64,000 bases of DNA. It comes from Cellulosilyticum lentocellum DSM 5427 (GTDB lineage: Bacteria; Bacillota; Clostridia; Lachnospirales; Cellulosilyticaceae). The DNA is taken from assembly GCF_000178835.2 (NCBI RefSeq), contig NC_015275.1, positions 1,695,001-1,759,000 on the forward strand, read 5' to 3'. The position numbers were made by a program, and so were the translations under genes. This document shows, piece by piece, positions 1-7,285 of the stretch. The notes under the pieces are model-generated. The model did no database searches and had not been told where the DNA came from. It saw only the letters and a list, made by a program, of their open reading frames with translations. Each line of letters opens with the position of its first letter. Position 1 is the first letter of the stretch.

Positions 1-77
1 GCAAGGGAGGCACCACTTATAAGTTGTCAAAAAACGTTTTTATAAAGTCTACAATTAAATAAAGTTTTAAACCAGAG

Positions 78-130
78 TCTTAAAGTCTTAGTTTCCTAAC
101 ATAAGGGTGCACCGGCTAAGACTTTTAAGA
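78..130 (+). other. long imperfect hairpin upstream of vanG
   Basis: Arms at 78-91 and 116-130 pair almost completely. The loop carries CCT-acat-AAGG followed by GTGCACC. No gene was found between position 1 and vanG at 466, so this and the next hairpins are either the 3' end of an upstream transcript or a structured leader. Positions 130-138 can also pair with 195-203, so alternative folds exist. The function is unknown. Confidence 0.4.
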
Positions 131-177
131 GCTCCTCACTCTTCGTTGAAACTTTTATAACTTATGCTATCAGGCCT

Positions 178-312
178 TTGAAGTGCAAGGCGTACTGAGG
201 AGCTATGACTATGCCCTTTTTTGGCAATAGCATAAGTAAGAAAAAGTGAATAATGAAGTGCTGGAGCATAAAAAGAGCCAAATGACAAATGTTGTTTGGC
301 TCTTTTTGCATG
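178..312 (+). repeat. dispersed repeat, copy A, with two terminator-like hairpins
   Basis: This block is clearly related to 5222-5350 by eye. Both copies contain a GGCRT...ATGCC(C) hairpin followed by a T run, a linker with a GTGCTGGA- or ATGCTGGA-like stretch, and then a GAG(C/T)CAAATGA...TTGGCTC hairpin followed by Ts. In this copy the outer arms 161-170 and 227-236 (cttatgctat / atagcataag) also pair around the first hairpin. Confidence 0.55.
270..307 (+). terminator. rho-independent terminator upstream of vanG
   Basis: AAAAAGAGCCAAA (270-282) pairs with TTTGGCTCTTTTT (295-307) and ends in a T run. It should insulate the van genes from upstream transcription. Confidence 0.75.
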
Positions 313-385
313 CTAAAGTCAGATTGCCACACTAATAGCATTAAAAAATAATTTATGACAAATTCGTAATGAAAATAGTAAGTGG

Positions 386-418
386 ATTGTTATAAAGAAT
401 TGTTAATCTAGATATATA
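386..418 (+). promoter_or_regulatory. possible vanG promoter with a direct repeat
   Basis: ATTGTTA occurs at 386-392 and again at 399-405, a 13-bp period, followed by TATATA at 413-418. Response regulators of the VanR/OmpR type bind direct repeats, so this is a candidate activation site, but the spacing is not the usual 10-11 bp and no regulator gene is in the window. Tentative. Confidence 0.25.
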
Positions 419-465
419 GCAAGTTTATAAAAATTTAACTGAGCGTATCAAAGGGAGAATGAGCG

Positions 466-1518
466 ATGAAAAAGAAAAATGTATTAGTAATCTTTGGTGG
501 GATGTCAAATGAATATGAAGTATCTTTAAAGTCAGCTGCAGCAGCGATAGAAAATATGGATTTAAGCAAATATAACTTAATGATGTTAGGCATTACACAA
601 GAAGGAAAATGGTTAAGGTTTTTCGGTGATGTTGAAATGATAAGAAATCATACATGGCTTACTGATAAAAGTTGCGTAGAAGCATTTATATCACCTTCTA
701 GGGAACAAAAAGGGCTAATTGAGCTAAGTCCAGAAGGATATAAGGTGACTGAGGTAGATGTAGTTTTTCCAATCTTGCATGGAAAATTTGGAGAAGATGG
801 AACGATACAAGGCCTTTTAGAATTATCAGGAATTCCTTTCGTAGGGTGTAGGACATTAGCTTCGGCAATCTGTATGGATAAGGCAATCACTCATCGTTTA
901 GTTGCAAAAGAAGGGATTAAAGTAGCTAGATCAATTGTTTTATATAAGGAAGATAGAAATGCAGAACAAAGACTTGAAGAAGTAGACATAAAGCTACCAG
1001 TTTATATCAAACCAGCAAAATCAGGGTCTTCAATAGGCATTACCAAGGTGTTTCATTTTGAACAGTTAGAGGATGCAATAAGTAAAGCCTTCTTAGAAGA
1101 TGATAAGGTTGTTATAGAGGAAAATATAAATGGATTTGAAGTTGGATGTGCCATATTAGGGAATGAAAATCCTATGATAGGAGAGGTGGATGAGATTGAA
1201 CTCATGGGAGATTTCTTTGATTTTAATGAGAAGTATATGCTTGCTAATTCAAAAATCCATATGCCAGCTAGAGTGGAAAAAGAAGTGGCACATCAGATTA
1301 AGAAAACAGCAATTAAAATATATGAAATCCTATCTTGTACAGGACTTGCCAGAGTAGATATGTTTTTAACACAAGGTAATGAAATCTATTTTAATGAAGT
1401 CAATACGCTACCTGGTTTTACAAGTAGCAGTAGATATCCTAAAATGATGTCTTCCATTGGTCTAAGTTACACAGATGTCATTACGAGACTAATTGAGCTG
1501 GCTTTAGAGGAGGTATAG
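466..1518 (+). CDS. vanG: D-alanine-D-serine ligase, VanG type
   Basis: ATP-grasp ligase of 350 residues that would make D-Ala-D-Ser in the cytoplasm for modified, vancomycin-tolerant peptidoglycan precursors. Visible motifs are HGKFGEDG at 105-112, KPAKSGSS at 182-189 and EVNTLPGFT at 311-319. The omega-loop triplet is EKY (255-257), the form typical of D-Ala-D-Ser ligases. Housekeeping D-Ala-D-Ala ligases have a Y-x-K-Y type loop and D-Ala-D-Lac ligases a different one. The ribosome site AAAGGGAG lies just upstream of ATG 466. It is the first gene of a tight operon with VanXY and the two VanT parts. Substrate choice is inferred from the motif and context. Confidence 0.92.
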   Translation: MKKKNVLVIFGGMSNEYEVSLKSAAAAIENMDLSKYNLMMLGITQEGKWLRFFGDVEMIRNHTWLTDKSCVEAFISPSREQKGLIELSPEGYKVTEVDVVFPILHGKFGEDGTIQGLLELSGIPFVGCRTLASAICMDKAITHRLVAKEGIKVARSIVLYKEDRNAEQRLEEVDIKLPVYIKPAKSGSSIGITKVFHFEQLEDAISKAFLEDDKVVIEENINGFEVGCAILGNENPMIGEVDEIELMGDFFDFNEKYMLANSKIHMPARVEKEVAHQIKKTAIKIYEILSCTGLARVDMFLTQGNEIYFNEVNTLPGFTSSSRYPKMMSSIGLSYTDVITRLIELALEEV

Positions 1519-1520
1519 AT

Positions 1521-2354
1521 ATGCATAAAATAGAAGAAAAGTTTTTAATTGATACAGCAGAGTATGTAGAGATAAATTTAACTAAAGAAGCTATTTACTC
1601 AGGAAATCTCATACTTGTTAATAGTAAGCATGAGTTTGTGAATCAACCACTTGCATTAACTACATTATCTCAGATACATTTTGAGAGCTATAGAAAAGAT
1701 GATATTTCTATGAACATAGAAGCACATGAAAAACTAATCGCTTTAATCGATGCATGTGATGCTAGAAAAAGGATGGTTGCTGTAAGTGGCTTTCGTACGG
1801 AAGAAGAGCAAAAAGAAATTTATGTCAATTCTATAGCAGAAAATGGTTTAGCTTTTACTAGACAATATGTGGCAAAGCCTATGGCAAGTGAACATCAAAG
1901 TGGTTTAGCTATAGATATAGGTGAGCAAGCAGATAGCATAGATTTTATTTCTCCTTCTTTTCCTAATGAAGGCGTATGTGGCGAATTTAAAGCGTTAGCA
2001 GAGCGGTATGGGTTTGTTAGAAGATATGACCAGGATAAAACACATATAACAGGTATTTCAGAAGAACCATGGCATTTTAGATATGTAGGTATATCTCATG
2101 CAAAGTTAATGAACAGACTAAGCTATTGCTTAGAGGAGTATATTGACTTTCTAGGTGGATTTGAAATGAATCATAAACATCTTATTGTTGATGAGAAAGA
2201 GCAAATAGTGGAAATCTATTTTGTAAAGATAGGAGAGACACCTAGTAAGTTGTTTATAGCTAAGGATAAGAACTATGAGTTATCTGGCAACAATAAAGAT
2301 GGGGTGATTGTGACAATAGTGACACCAAAGGAGCCATGGCAAGATGGAATATAA
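1521..2354 (+). CDS. vanXY: D,D-peptidase/carboxypeptidase, VanXY type
   Basis: Zinc D,D-peptidase of the M15B (VanY) family, 277 residues. Zinc ligands are visible as SEHQSGLAID (H125, D132) and EEPWHFRYVG (H185), with E182 the likely catalytic base; SGFRTEEEQ is at 89-97. Proteins of this type remove normal D-Ala-D-Ala dipeptides and terminal D-Ala from precursors, so that D-Ala-D-Ser products predominate. There is no obvious signal peptide, as expected for cytoplasmic VanXY. About 70 residues after the catalytic domain have no recognised motif. It starts 2 bases after vanG and overlaps the next gene by 11 bp, which suggests translational coupling. Whether it has both activities or only one cannot be read from the sequence. 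Confidence 0.85.
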   Translation: MHKIEEKFLIDTAEYVEINLTKEAIYSGNLILVNSKHEFVNQPLALTTLSQIHFESYRKDDISMNIEAHEKLIALIDACDARKRMVAVSGFRTEEEQKEIYVNSIAENGLAFTRQYVAKPMASEHQSGLAIDIGEQADSIDFISPSFPNEGVCGEFKALAERYGFVRRYDQDKTHITGISEEPWHFRYVGISHAKLMNRLSYCLEEYIDFLGGFEMNHKHLIVDEKEQIVEIYFVKIGETPSKLFIAKDKNYELSGNNKDGVIVTIVTPKEPWQDGI

Positions 2355-3360
2355 GTCAAAAAGCGGTGGTATTGACCTATTTAAATTTGCAGCAGCACTA
2401 CTAGTAGTTGCGATTCATATAGATCCACTCAGTTCTTATAGTGAGTATAGTAATTACATTTTATGCCGCGTTATTGCTAGGGTAGCAGTGCCTTTCTTTT
2501 TCATAGTATCTGGCTATTTCTTTGCATTAAAATTAAGTGATGATAAGAAAAATAAAGAAGTGTTATATGCGTTTATCAAAAAAATAGGGTGGCTATATTT
2601 AGTAGCAAGCATCATGTATTTACCCTTAAATATTTATAAAGGAGATTTTACTAACCCTTTTACATTATTAGAAGGGATTAAGTCTATCGTCTTTAATGGG
2701 ACATTTTATCATTTGTGGTATTTGCCGGCTCTCATTTTAGGCATGAGTATTGTTTATGGGTTGAAGCAAAAACTTTCCACAAGATTGGTGTTTATAATCT
2801 GCATTGTACTATACATCATAGGTTTGTTTGGTGATAGTTACTTTGGGTTTACTCAAGAGGTACCAATAGTGAGTGGTTTATATGAAGGCATATTTTCAGT
2901 ATGCGACTATACAAGAAATGGTATATTTTTCGCACCTCTATTTATTGCAATGGGTATGAGTTTTACTAAGCTTGATAAGTCTAATAATAAGAAAGATAGA
3001 ATGCTACTTATGGTATTTGGTACCTTATTATTAATAGAGGTGTTATGTCTCAAAAGGTATGAAGTACAAAGACACGATAGTATGACGATTTTTTTAGTAC
3101 CTACTGTCTATTATTTATTTAAATTATGTATGGAAATAAATTGTAAAGAGAGAAAAAGCTTGAGGCTAATCAGTCATTGGATTTATATACTTCATCCAAT
3201 GATGATTGTAGTCATAAGGATGCTAGGAAAAGCATTTAACATAACGTATCTGATTGTAGATAATAGTTTGATGAATTATATAGGGGTAGTAGTATTGTCA
3301 CTAGTGGGATCTGTAGTGATGCTATTTCTATCTAAAAAGAAAAAGAAACTGAGTAATTAG
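2344..3360 (+). CDS. vanTm: VanT membrane domain (acyltransferase-3 fold), separate gene
   Basis: 338 residues with about ten hydrophobic segments, matching the acyltransferase-3-like N-terminal half of VanT, which is thought to bring L-serine to the racemase half. The start GGIDLFKFAAALLVVAIH and the segment FFFIVSGYFFA are typical of the family. In described VanT proteins this domain is fused to the racemase. Here it ends at TAG 3358-3360 and the racemase starts in another frame with its own ribosome site. The two parts together have 717 residues, close to the roughly 712 of fused VanTG. ATG 2344 lies inside the end of vanXY. Confidence 0.85.
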   Translation: MEYKSKSGGIDLFKFAAALLVVAIHIDPLSSYSEYSNYILCRVIARVAVPFFFIVSGYFFALKLSDDKKNKEVLYAFIKKIGWLYLVASIMYLPLNIYKGDFTNPFTLLEGIKSIVFNGTFYHLWYLPALILGMSIVYGLKQKLSTRLVFIICIVLYIIGLFGDSYFGFTQEVPIVSGLYEGIFSVCDYTRNGIFFAPLFIAMGMSFTKLDKSNNKKDRMLLMVFGTLLLIEVLCLKRYEVQRHDSMTIFLVPTVYYLFKLCMEINCKERKSLRLISHWIYILHPMMIVVIRMLGKAFNITYLIVDNSLMNYIGVVVLSLVGSVVMLFLSKKKKKLSN

Positions 3361-3383
3361 ACGAGCATAAGGGGGATGACATA

Positions 3384-4523
3384 ATGAGTAATAGCAAAGT
3401 AAATATTGAGTTACTAAGGGCATATAGTGAGATTAATCTTTCTAATTTAGAACATAATCTTGGACAACTTCAAGAGCAATTACCGGCCATGTGTAAGGTG
3501 ATAGCTGTAGTAAAAGCAGATGCTTATGGACATGGGGCAGTTCAAGTGTCTAGACATTTACAACGTTTAGGAATAGAGCATTTTGCAGTAGCCAGTATCG
3601 ATGAAGCTATAGAGTTAAGGATAAATCAGATAGAGGGAGAGATCTTAGTTTTAGGATATACACCTATAGGACGCAGAGAGGATTTAATCTATTATCATAT
3701 TACACAGGCACTGATTGATGAGAGTTACGCAGAGAAAATAAGTAAAGGGAAGGGAAGACTAAGAGTACACATTAAGTTAGATACAGGAATGAATAGACTA
3801 GGGTTAAGAGCAACAAATCTAGATGCATTAATGGCTATTTACAGAAAAGAAAATTTAGAGATTACAGGCACTTTTAGCCATTTATCAAGAGCAGACAGTT
3901 TATGTGATGAAGATAAAAGCTTTACCGAATATCAAATTAAAACCTTTTATGAAATAATAGGCAGTCTTAAAAAGAACCATATAGAAGTTGGAAAAACCCA
4001 CCTTCAAAGTAGTTATGGCATTATTAACTATCCTCAAATAAAGTGTGATTTAGCTAGACCGGGAATCCTTTTATATGGCGTGTCTTCAAATCCGGAAGAG
4101 AATATAGCAGAGCGGTTAGATGTAAGGCCTGTTCTATCATTAAGAGCAAAAGTTGGCTCCATTAAACATGTGGATAAGGGTGAAACGGTAGGATATGGTA
4201 ATCATTTTAAAGTAGAAAAAGAAAGTGTCATTGCGATCGTGACCATTGGTTATGCAGATGGTTATCCACGTTATTTATCGAAGAGGGGGTGTAAGGTATT
4301 AATTAGAGGACGAGAAGTACCTATCATTGGGAATGTATGTATGGATCAAATGATAGTTGATGTGACATCTCTTAATGATATAAAGGTTGGAAGTCAGGTT
4401 ACATTAATAGGAAAAGATGAAGAAGCTTATCTATCAGTTAATCAAATTAGTTTATTGACCAATACGATAAATAACGAAACGCTTACTGGTATAGGGCAAA
4501 GGGTTAAAAAAGTATACATTTAA
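3384..4523 (+). CDS. vanTr: serine/alanine racemase, VanT catalytic domain, separate gene
   Basis: Fold-type III PLP racemase, 379 residues. The PLP lysine lies in VVKADAYGHG (K44); GYADGYPR and GNVCMDQMIVDV follow. Alanine racemases usually read NTINYE near the C terminus. Here it is NTINNE (360-365), with asparagine in the tyrosine position, as recalled for VanT serine racemases. This supports supply of D-serine for VanG. The ribosome site AAGGGGG precedes ATG 3384, 23 bp after the membrane gene stops. A frameshift-split VanT was considered, but the good ribosome site and complete family-length halves argue for two real genes. Confidence 0.9.
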   Translation: MSNSKVNIELLRAYSEINLSNLEHNLGQLQEQLPAMCKVIAVVKADAYGHGAVQVSRHLQRLGIEHFAVASIDEAIELRINQIEGEILVLGYTPIGRREDLIYYHITQALIDESYAEKISKGKGRLRVHIKLDTGMNRLGLRATNLDALMAIYRKENLEITGTFSHLSRADSLCDEDKSFTEYQIKTFYEIIGSLKKNHIEVGKTHLQSSYGIINYPQIKCDLARPGILLYGVSSNPEENIAERLDVRPVLSLRAKVGSIKHVDKGETVGYGNHFKVEKESVIAIVTIGYADGYPRYLSKRGCKVLIRGREVPIIGNVCMDQMIVDVTSLNDIKVGSQVTLIGKDEEAYLSVNQISLLTNTINNETLTGIGQRVKKVYI

Positions 4524-4544
4524 AGTGATAGAAAGTGATAGGAT

Positions 4545-4585
4545 AAAGAGGAGCCAAATGATTAATGATGTAGCTTTTCTTGCAT
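4545..4585 (+). repeat. dispersed repeat, copy C, degenerate
   Basis: The stretch around GAGGAGCCAAATGAT...TGTAGCTTTTCTTGCAT matches the distal hairpin of copies A and B, but mutations in the right arm weaken the stem. It lies just after the racemase gene and may act as a weak terminator. Confidence 0.4.
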
Positions 4586-4643
4586 TAAATGAGGTAACTT
4601 CATATGAGATAAATGAAAGTTTTCTATTTTTATGATGAATTGT

Positions 4644-4651
4644 GATATAAT
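4644..4651 (+). promoter_or_regulatory. extended -10 promoter of the ring-nuclease gene
   Basis: TGATATAAT is an extended -10 hexamer (TATAAT 4646-4651). No good -35 is present. A second possibility is TTGACT 4674-4679 with TATAAT 4700-4705, but the 20-bp spacer is long. Either would give the small gene at 4788 a promoter separate from the van operon. Confidence 0.4.
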
Positions 4652-4787
4652 GAGACTATAAAATGACGATACATTGACTGGAATGAACTAAGAAGAAAGT
4701 ATAATAATAAGAAAAGGTATGAATAATATACAAGATAAAAGTTTTAAACTTCATAAAAACGGAAGATTTTTAGGGGGGAGATAGTGG

Positions 4788-5123
4788 GTGAAAGAAAATA
4801 CCTGGCCCATAGCCTTATTTAATGGAACTGTAGCAACAACAAATGGACTTTATGAAATATCAGACATTGATACTGATACAGCTAGAGAACTTTTACAAAC
4901 CTATGGATTTATATCAGCTATTGGTCATGAAGCAACAGCAACTATTATGAGAGAATTATTAGAGCAACCAATAATGATGAACCGAATTCAATTTCATCAA
5001 GAGGTGGGACAAATAGCCATTGTTTTCAAACTTAAGGAAAGACCAGATGAAGGCGTTGTCCTTAATCGGGAAGAAGTAGAGGATATTGGTTATTGTTTAA
5101 AGAGAATGGTTCGTCTTAAATAG
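4788..5123 (+). CDS. DUF1874 / AcrIII-1-like cyclic oligoadenylate ring nuclease
   Basis: 111-residue protein of the DUF1874 family (STIV B116, B. subtilis YddF). Characteristic blocks are ARELLQTYGFISAIGHEATA (32-51) and NRIQFHQEVGQIAIVFKL (about 65-82), with a LNREEVEDIGY tail. Viral members (AcrIII-1) and bacterial Crn2 degrade cyclic tetra-adenylate and so switch off type III CRISPR signalling. Their conserved active-site histidine corresponds to His47 here, in SAIGHEA. The start is GTG 4788 after the strong ribosome site AGGGGGGAG at 4772-4780. No cas gene lies in the window. It stands alone behind the van cluster between repeat copies C and B. Family membership is firm; activity on cA4 is inferred. 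Confidence 0.85.
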   Translation: MKENTWPIALFNGTVATTNGLYEISDIDTDTARELLQTYGFISAIGHEATATIMRELLEQPIMMNRIQFHQEVGQIAIVFKLKERPDEGVVLNREEVEDIGYCLKRMVRLK

Positions 5124-5221
5124 TAATCAAGAAAGGGATTGACCTTGGCTTTTACCAAGAGTGACAGCGGTCAGATAATTAATGTGGAATTCAATTCTAT
5201 AACATATCAGATTACTTTTTT

Positions 5222-5350
5222 AAGTGCAGGGCATGCTGAGGGATTACGGCTATGCCTTTTTTTGCTATACAATAAATCAAAAAGAATAATGAGATGCTGG
5301 AACGCAAAGAAGAGTCAAATGATAGATGTCATTTGGCTCTTTTTTACATG
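5222..5350 (+). repeat. dispersed repeat, copy B, with terminator
   Basis: Related to 178-312. A first hairpin (AGGGCAT ... ATGCC followed by 7 Ts) is at about 5227-5266. The second (GAGTCAAATGA ... TCATTTGGCTC followed by Ts) is at 5310-5346 and should terminate the ring-nuclease transcript. A 73-codon ORF running through it looks spurious. The rest of the gap to 5528 shows only a possible brnQ promoter near 5438-5466 (TTGCGT, TATTTA). Confidence 0.6.
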
Positions 5351-5528
5351 GTTGTTGTAGCCCGAGAAGGTATCAGTAAATAGTAAGCCATACCTTTATG
5401 ACTAAAATAATAGAAGAAGGTAAATAATATTTTTTAATTGCGTTAAACTTTTTGAGACTATATTTACACAGCAAAATAGATTAAAATACAATCGGTAGGT
5501 TACATAAATAATAGACAGGAGATTCAAC

Positions 5529-6815
5529 ATGAAAAAAGACACAAGTATAAAAGACATGATAATTATTGGATTTGCATTGTTTGCAATGTTTTTTGGCTCA
5601 GGTAATCTTATTTTTCCACCCTACCTTGGGCGTATGGTAGGTGATCAGTATTGGATAGGATTAATTGGATTTATGATTATGGGCGTAGGGCTTCCTCTAC
5701 TAGGTGTTATGGCAACAGCTAAAGTTGGAGGGGATTTCAGGGTTGTAGGAAACCATGTAAGTAGTTTGTTCTCTGCAATTTTAATCACATCACTTATGCT
5801 AACTATAGGCCCTTTTTTTGCTATTCCAAGAACAGCTGCAACAACCTATGAGATAGGGATTAAACCTTTTTTTGAAAATATCAATCCTGTAGCAATTATT
5901 GGTATATATTTTCTAATAAATACCTTCCTTGTTATTAGTCCTATATCTATTGTGGATTTAATAGGTAAGTTTTTAACACCGATTTTATTAGTTACTTTAG
6001 TGACACTAATTGTTAGAGGGAGTATATCACCTTTAGGGCCAGTAACAGAAACAACTTTAGATAATGTATTTGCAGACTCTTTAATAGAAGGGTATCAGAC
6101 CATGGATGCTCTTGCAGCAGTGTGCTTTGGTGGTATGATAGTTCATACGATTAAATCCAAAGGTTATAATGAGCCTAAGGAGATTATAACACTTACGTTA
6201 AAATCTTCTTTAGTAGCTATCATTGGCCTTGGCATTATTTATGGAGGATTGATGTACCTAGGGATGTATACAGGTCATATGAATGAAACAATAGAAAAAA
6301 CAGCTTTAGTTGTATCGCTTGCACATCAAATTCTAGGTAAAACGGGATCAGTTTTTCTTGCTATATCAGTATCTTTAGCTTGTTTAACAACCTCTATAGG
6401 GTTAACTGCTACAGGAGCAGAGTATTTTTCAGATTTAACAAAGGGGAAATTACCTTATTGGTTAGGAGCTATTTTAATTTCGATTGTAAGTATGGGCATA
6501 GCACTTATGGGAGTAGATCGAATTGTAGGGATTACACTACCAGTGCTTAAAATTCTTTATCCTGTTATTATTGTACTTATAGGATTTACATTTGTAGACC
6601 AATGGATTGCTAGTGATAGGGTTTATCAAATAGCAGTTTATACAACCCTAGCCATATCTCTATTTGATGTTATGGGACAAACATTAGGGATTATACCGTT
6701 ACAAAAAATAATTAGACTTATTCCTTTAAGTAGTATGGGATTTCCATGGGTTGTACCAGTTCTAGTAGTATTTATGGTTTATAAACTTGCGGATTTGAAA
6801 CAGGTAAGAGAGTAA
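5529..6815 (+). CDS. brnQ: branched-chain amino acid:cation symporter, LIVCS family
   Basis: 428-residue inner-membrane carrier with about twelve transmembrane segments that imports leucine, isoleucine and valine with Na+ or H+. The N-terminal signature ALFAMFFGSGNLIFPPYLG and the LACLTTSIGL segment are typical of BrnQ. Length fits the family. The ribosome site CAGGAG precedes ATG 5529. It is monocistronic, with imperfect hairpins downstream. No leucine-responsive leader is evident. Confidence 0.93.
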   Translation: MKKDTSIKDMIIIGFALFAMFFGSGNLIFPPYLGRMVGDQYWIGLIGFMIMGVGLPLLGVMATAKVGGDFRVVGNHVSSLFSAILITSLMLTIGPFFAIPRTAATTYEIGIKPFFENINPVAIIGIYFLINTFLVISPISIVDLIGKFLTPILLVTLVTLIVRGSISPLGPVTETTLDNVFADSLIEGYQTMDALAAVCFGGMIVHTIKSKGYNEPKEIITLTLKSSLVAIIGLGIIYGGLMYLGMYTGHMNETIEKTALVVSLAHQILGKTGSVFLAISVSLACLTTSIGLTATGAEYFSDLTKGKLPYWLGAILISIVSMGIALMGVDRIVGITLPVLKILYPVIIVLIGFTFVDQWIASDRVYQIAVYTTLAISLFDVMGQTLGIIPLQKIIRLIPLSSMGFPWVVPVLVVFMVYKLADLKQVRE

Positions 6816-6828
6816 TATTAAATAGCTA

Positions 6829-6950
6829 GCTCCTTCGTTTCTTCACAGCGCTTAAAAGGACAAGATCTTGGTGTTAGACGAAACATATAGCTCTGACAGG
6901 AGTTCAACTTGATGTTGTACCACCTTGTTGGAGCTTTTTCATACCTTAAA
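6829..6950 (+). terminator. structured region and probable terminator after brnQ
   Basis: The best hairpin has AGTTCAAC near 6912 pairing, with G-U pairs and one bulge, with GTTGGAGCTTTTT near 6930-6946, followed by the T run. Copies of AGCTCC and GGAGCT further apart allow other folds. Imperfect; position approximate. Confidence 0.4.
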
Positions 6951-7136
6951 TATTACCTAGTAATTTTTTTGTTTTTTTATTTTTTATTTTAAACATAAAA
7001 TTCTAATAATTAAGACGATACCTTTATTTGTACAAGTAGTAATGCTATACTAATAGTGATAAGTAAGGTCTGTACTTTGCAATGCAAACGCTAGTAGTGA
7101 AATTTTTAAAATAGAGGTCGGTGTAATGAATAGCGT

Positions 7137-7217
7137 ATGATTGTTGTTGAAAAAGCAGGATATGATTTTAGTCAGATTACTGATATTCAAAGAGAGATAG
7201 ATACTATCCAGAATTAG
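7137..7217 (+). pseudogene. short Nif11-like leader remnant (26 codons)
   Basis: The frame encodes 26 residues beginning MIVVEKAGYDFSQITDIQRE. The EKAGYDFS stretch resembles the core of Nif11-type precursor leader peptides, which read (A/E)K(K/A)GYDF(T/S). There is no clear ribosome site, no GG cleavage motif and no modification enzyme nearby, so this is at most a fragment. The remainder of 6950-7285 shows no gene. Confidence 0.2.
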
Positions 7218-7285
7218 TTAATTTGTAGGTGGTAATTGTTAATGAAGAATGGATAAAATGATTAATGGGGATAAGAGGAGATAAA

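Noticed and set aside
1-130. T-box leader controlling the van operon
   Set aside because: AGGGAGGCACC and AGGGTGCACC resemble the T-box core, but no specifier stem, no Stem I motifs and no matching terminator/antiterminator pair could be built. The window also starts too late to see a full leader.
4788-5123. CRISPR-Cas system near the ring nuclease
   Set aside because: No repeat-spacer array and no cas gene was seen anywhere in the 64 kb. Only the isolated ring-nuclease homologue is present.
5139-5360. 73-codon ORF after the ring-nuclease gene
   Set aside because: It runs through repeat copy B and its two hairpins, has no good ribosome site, and its composition is not protein-like.
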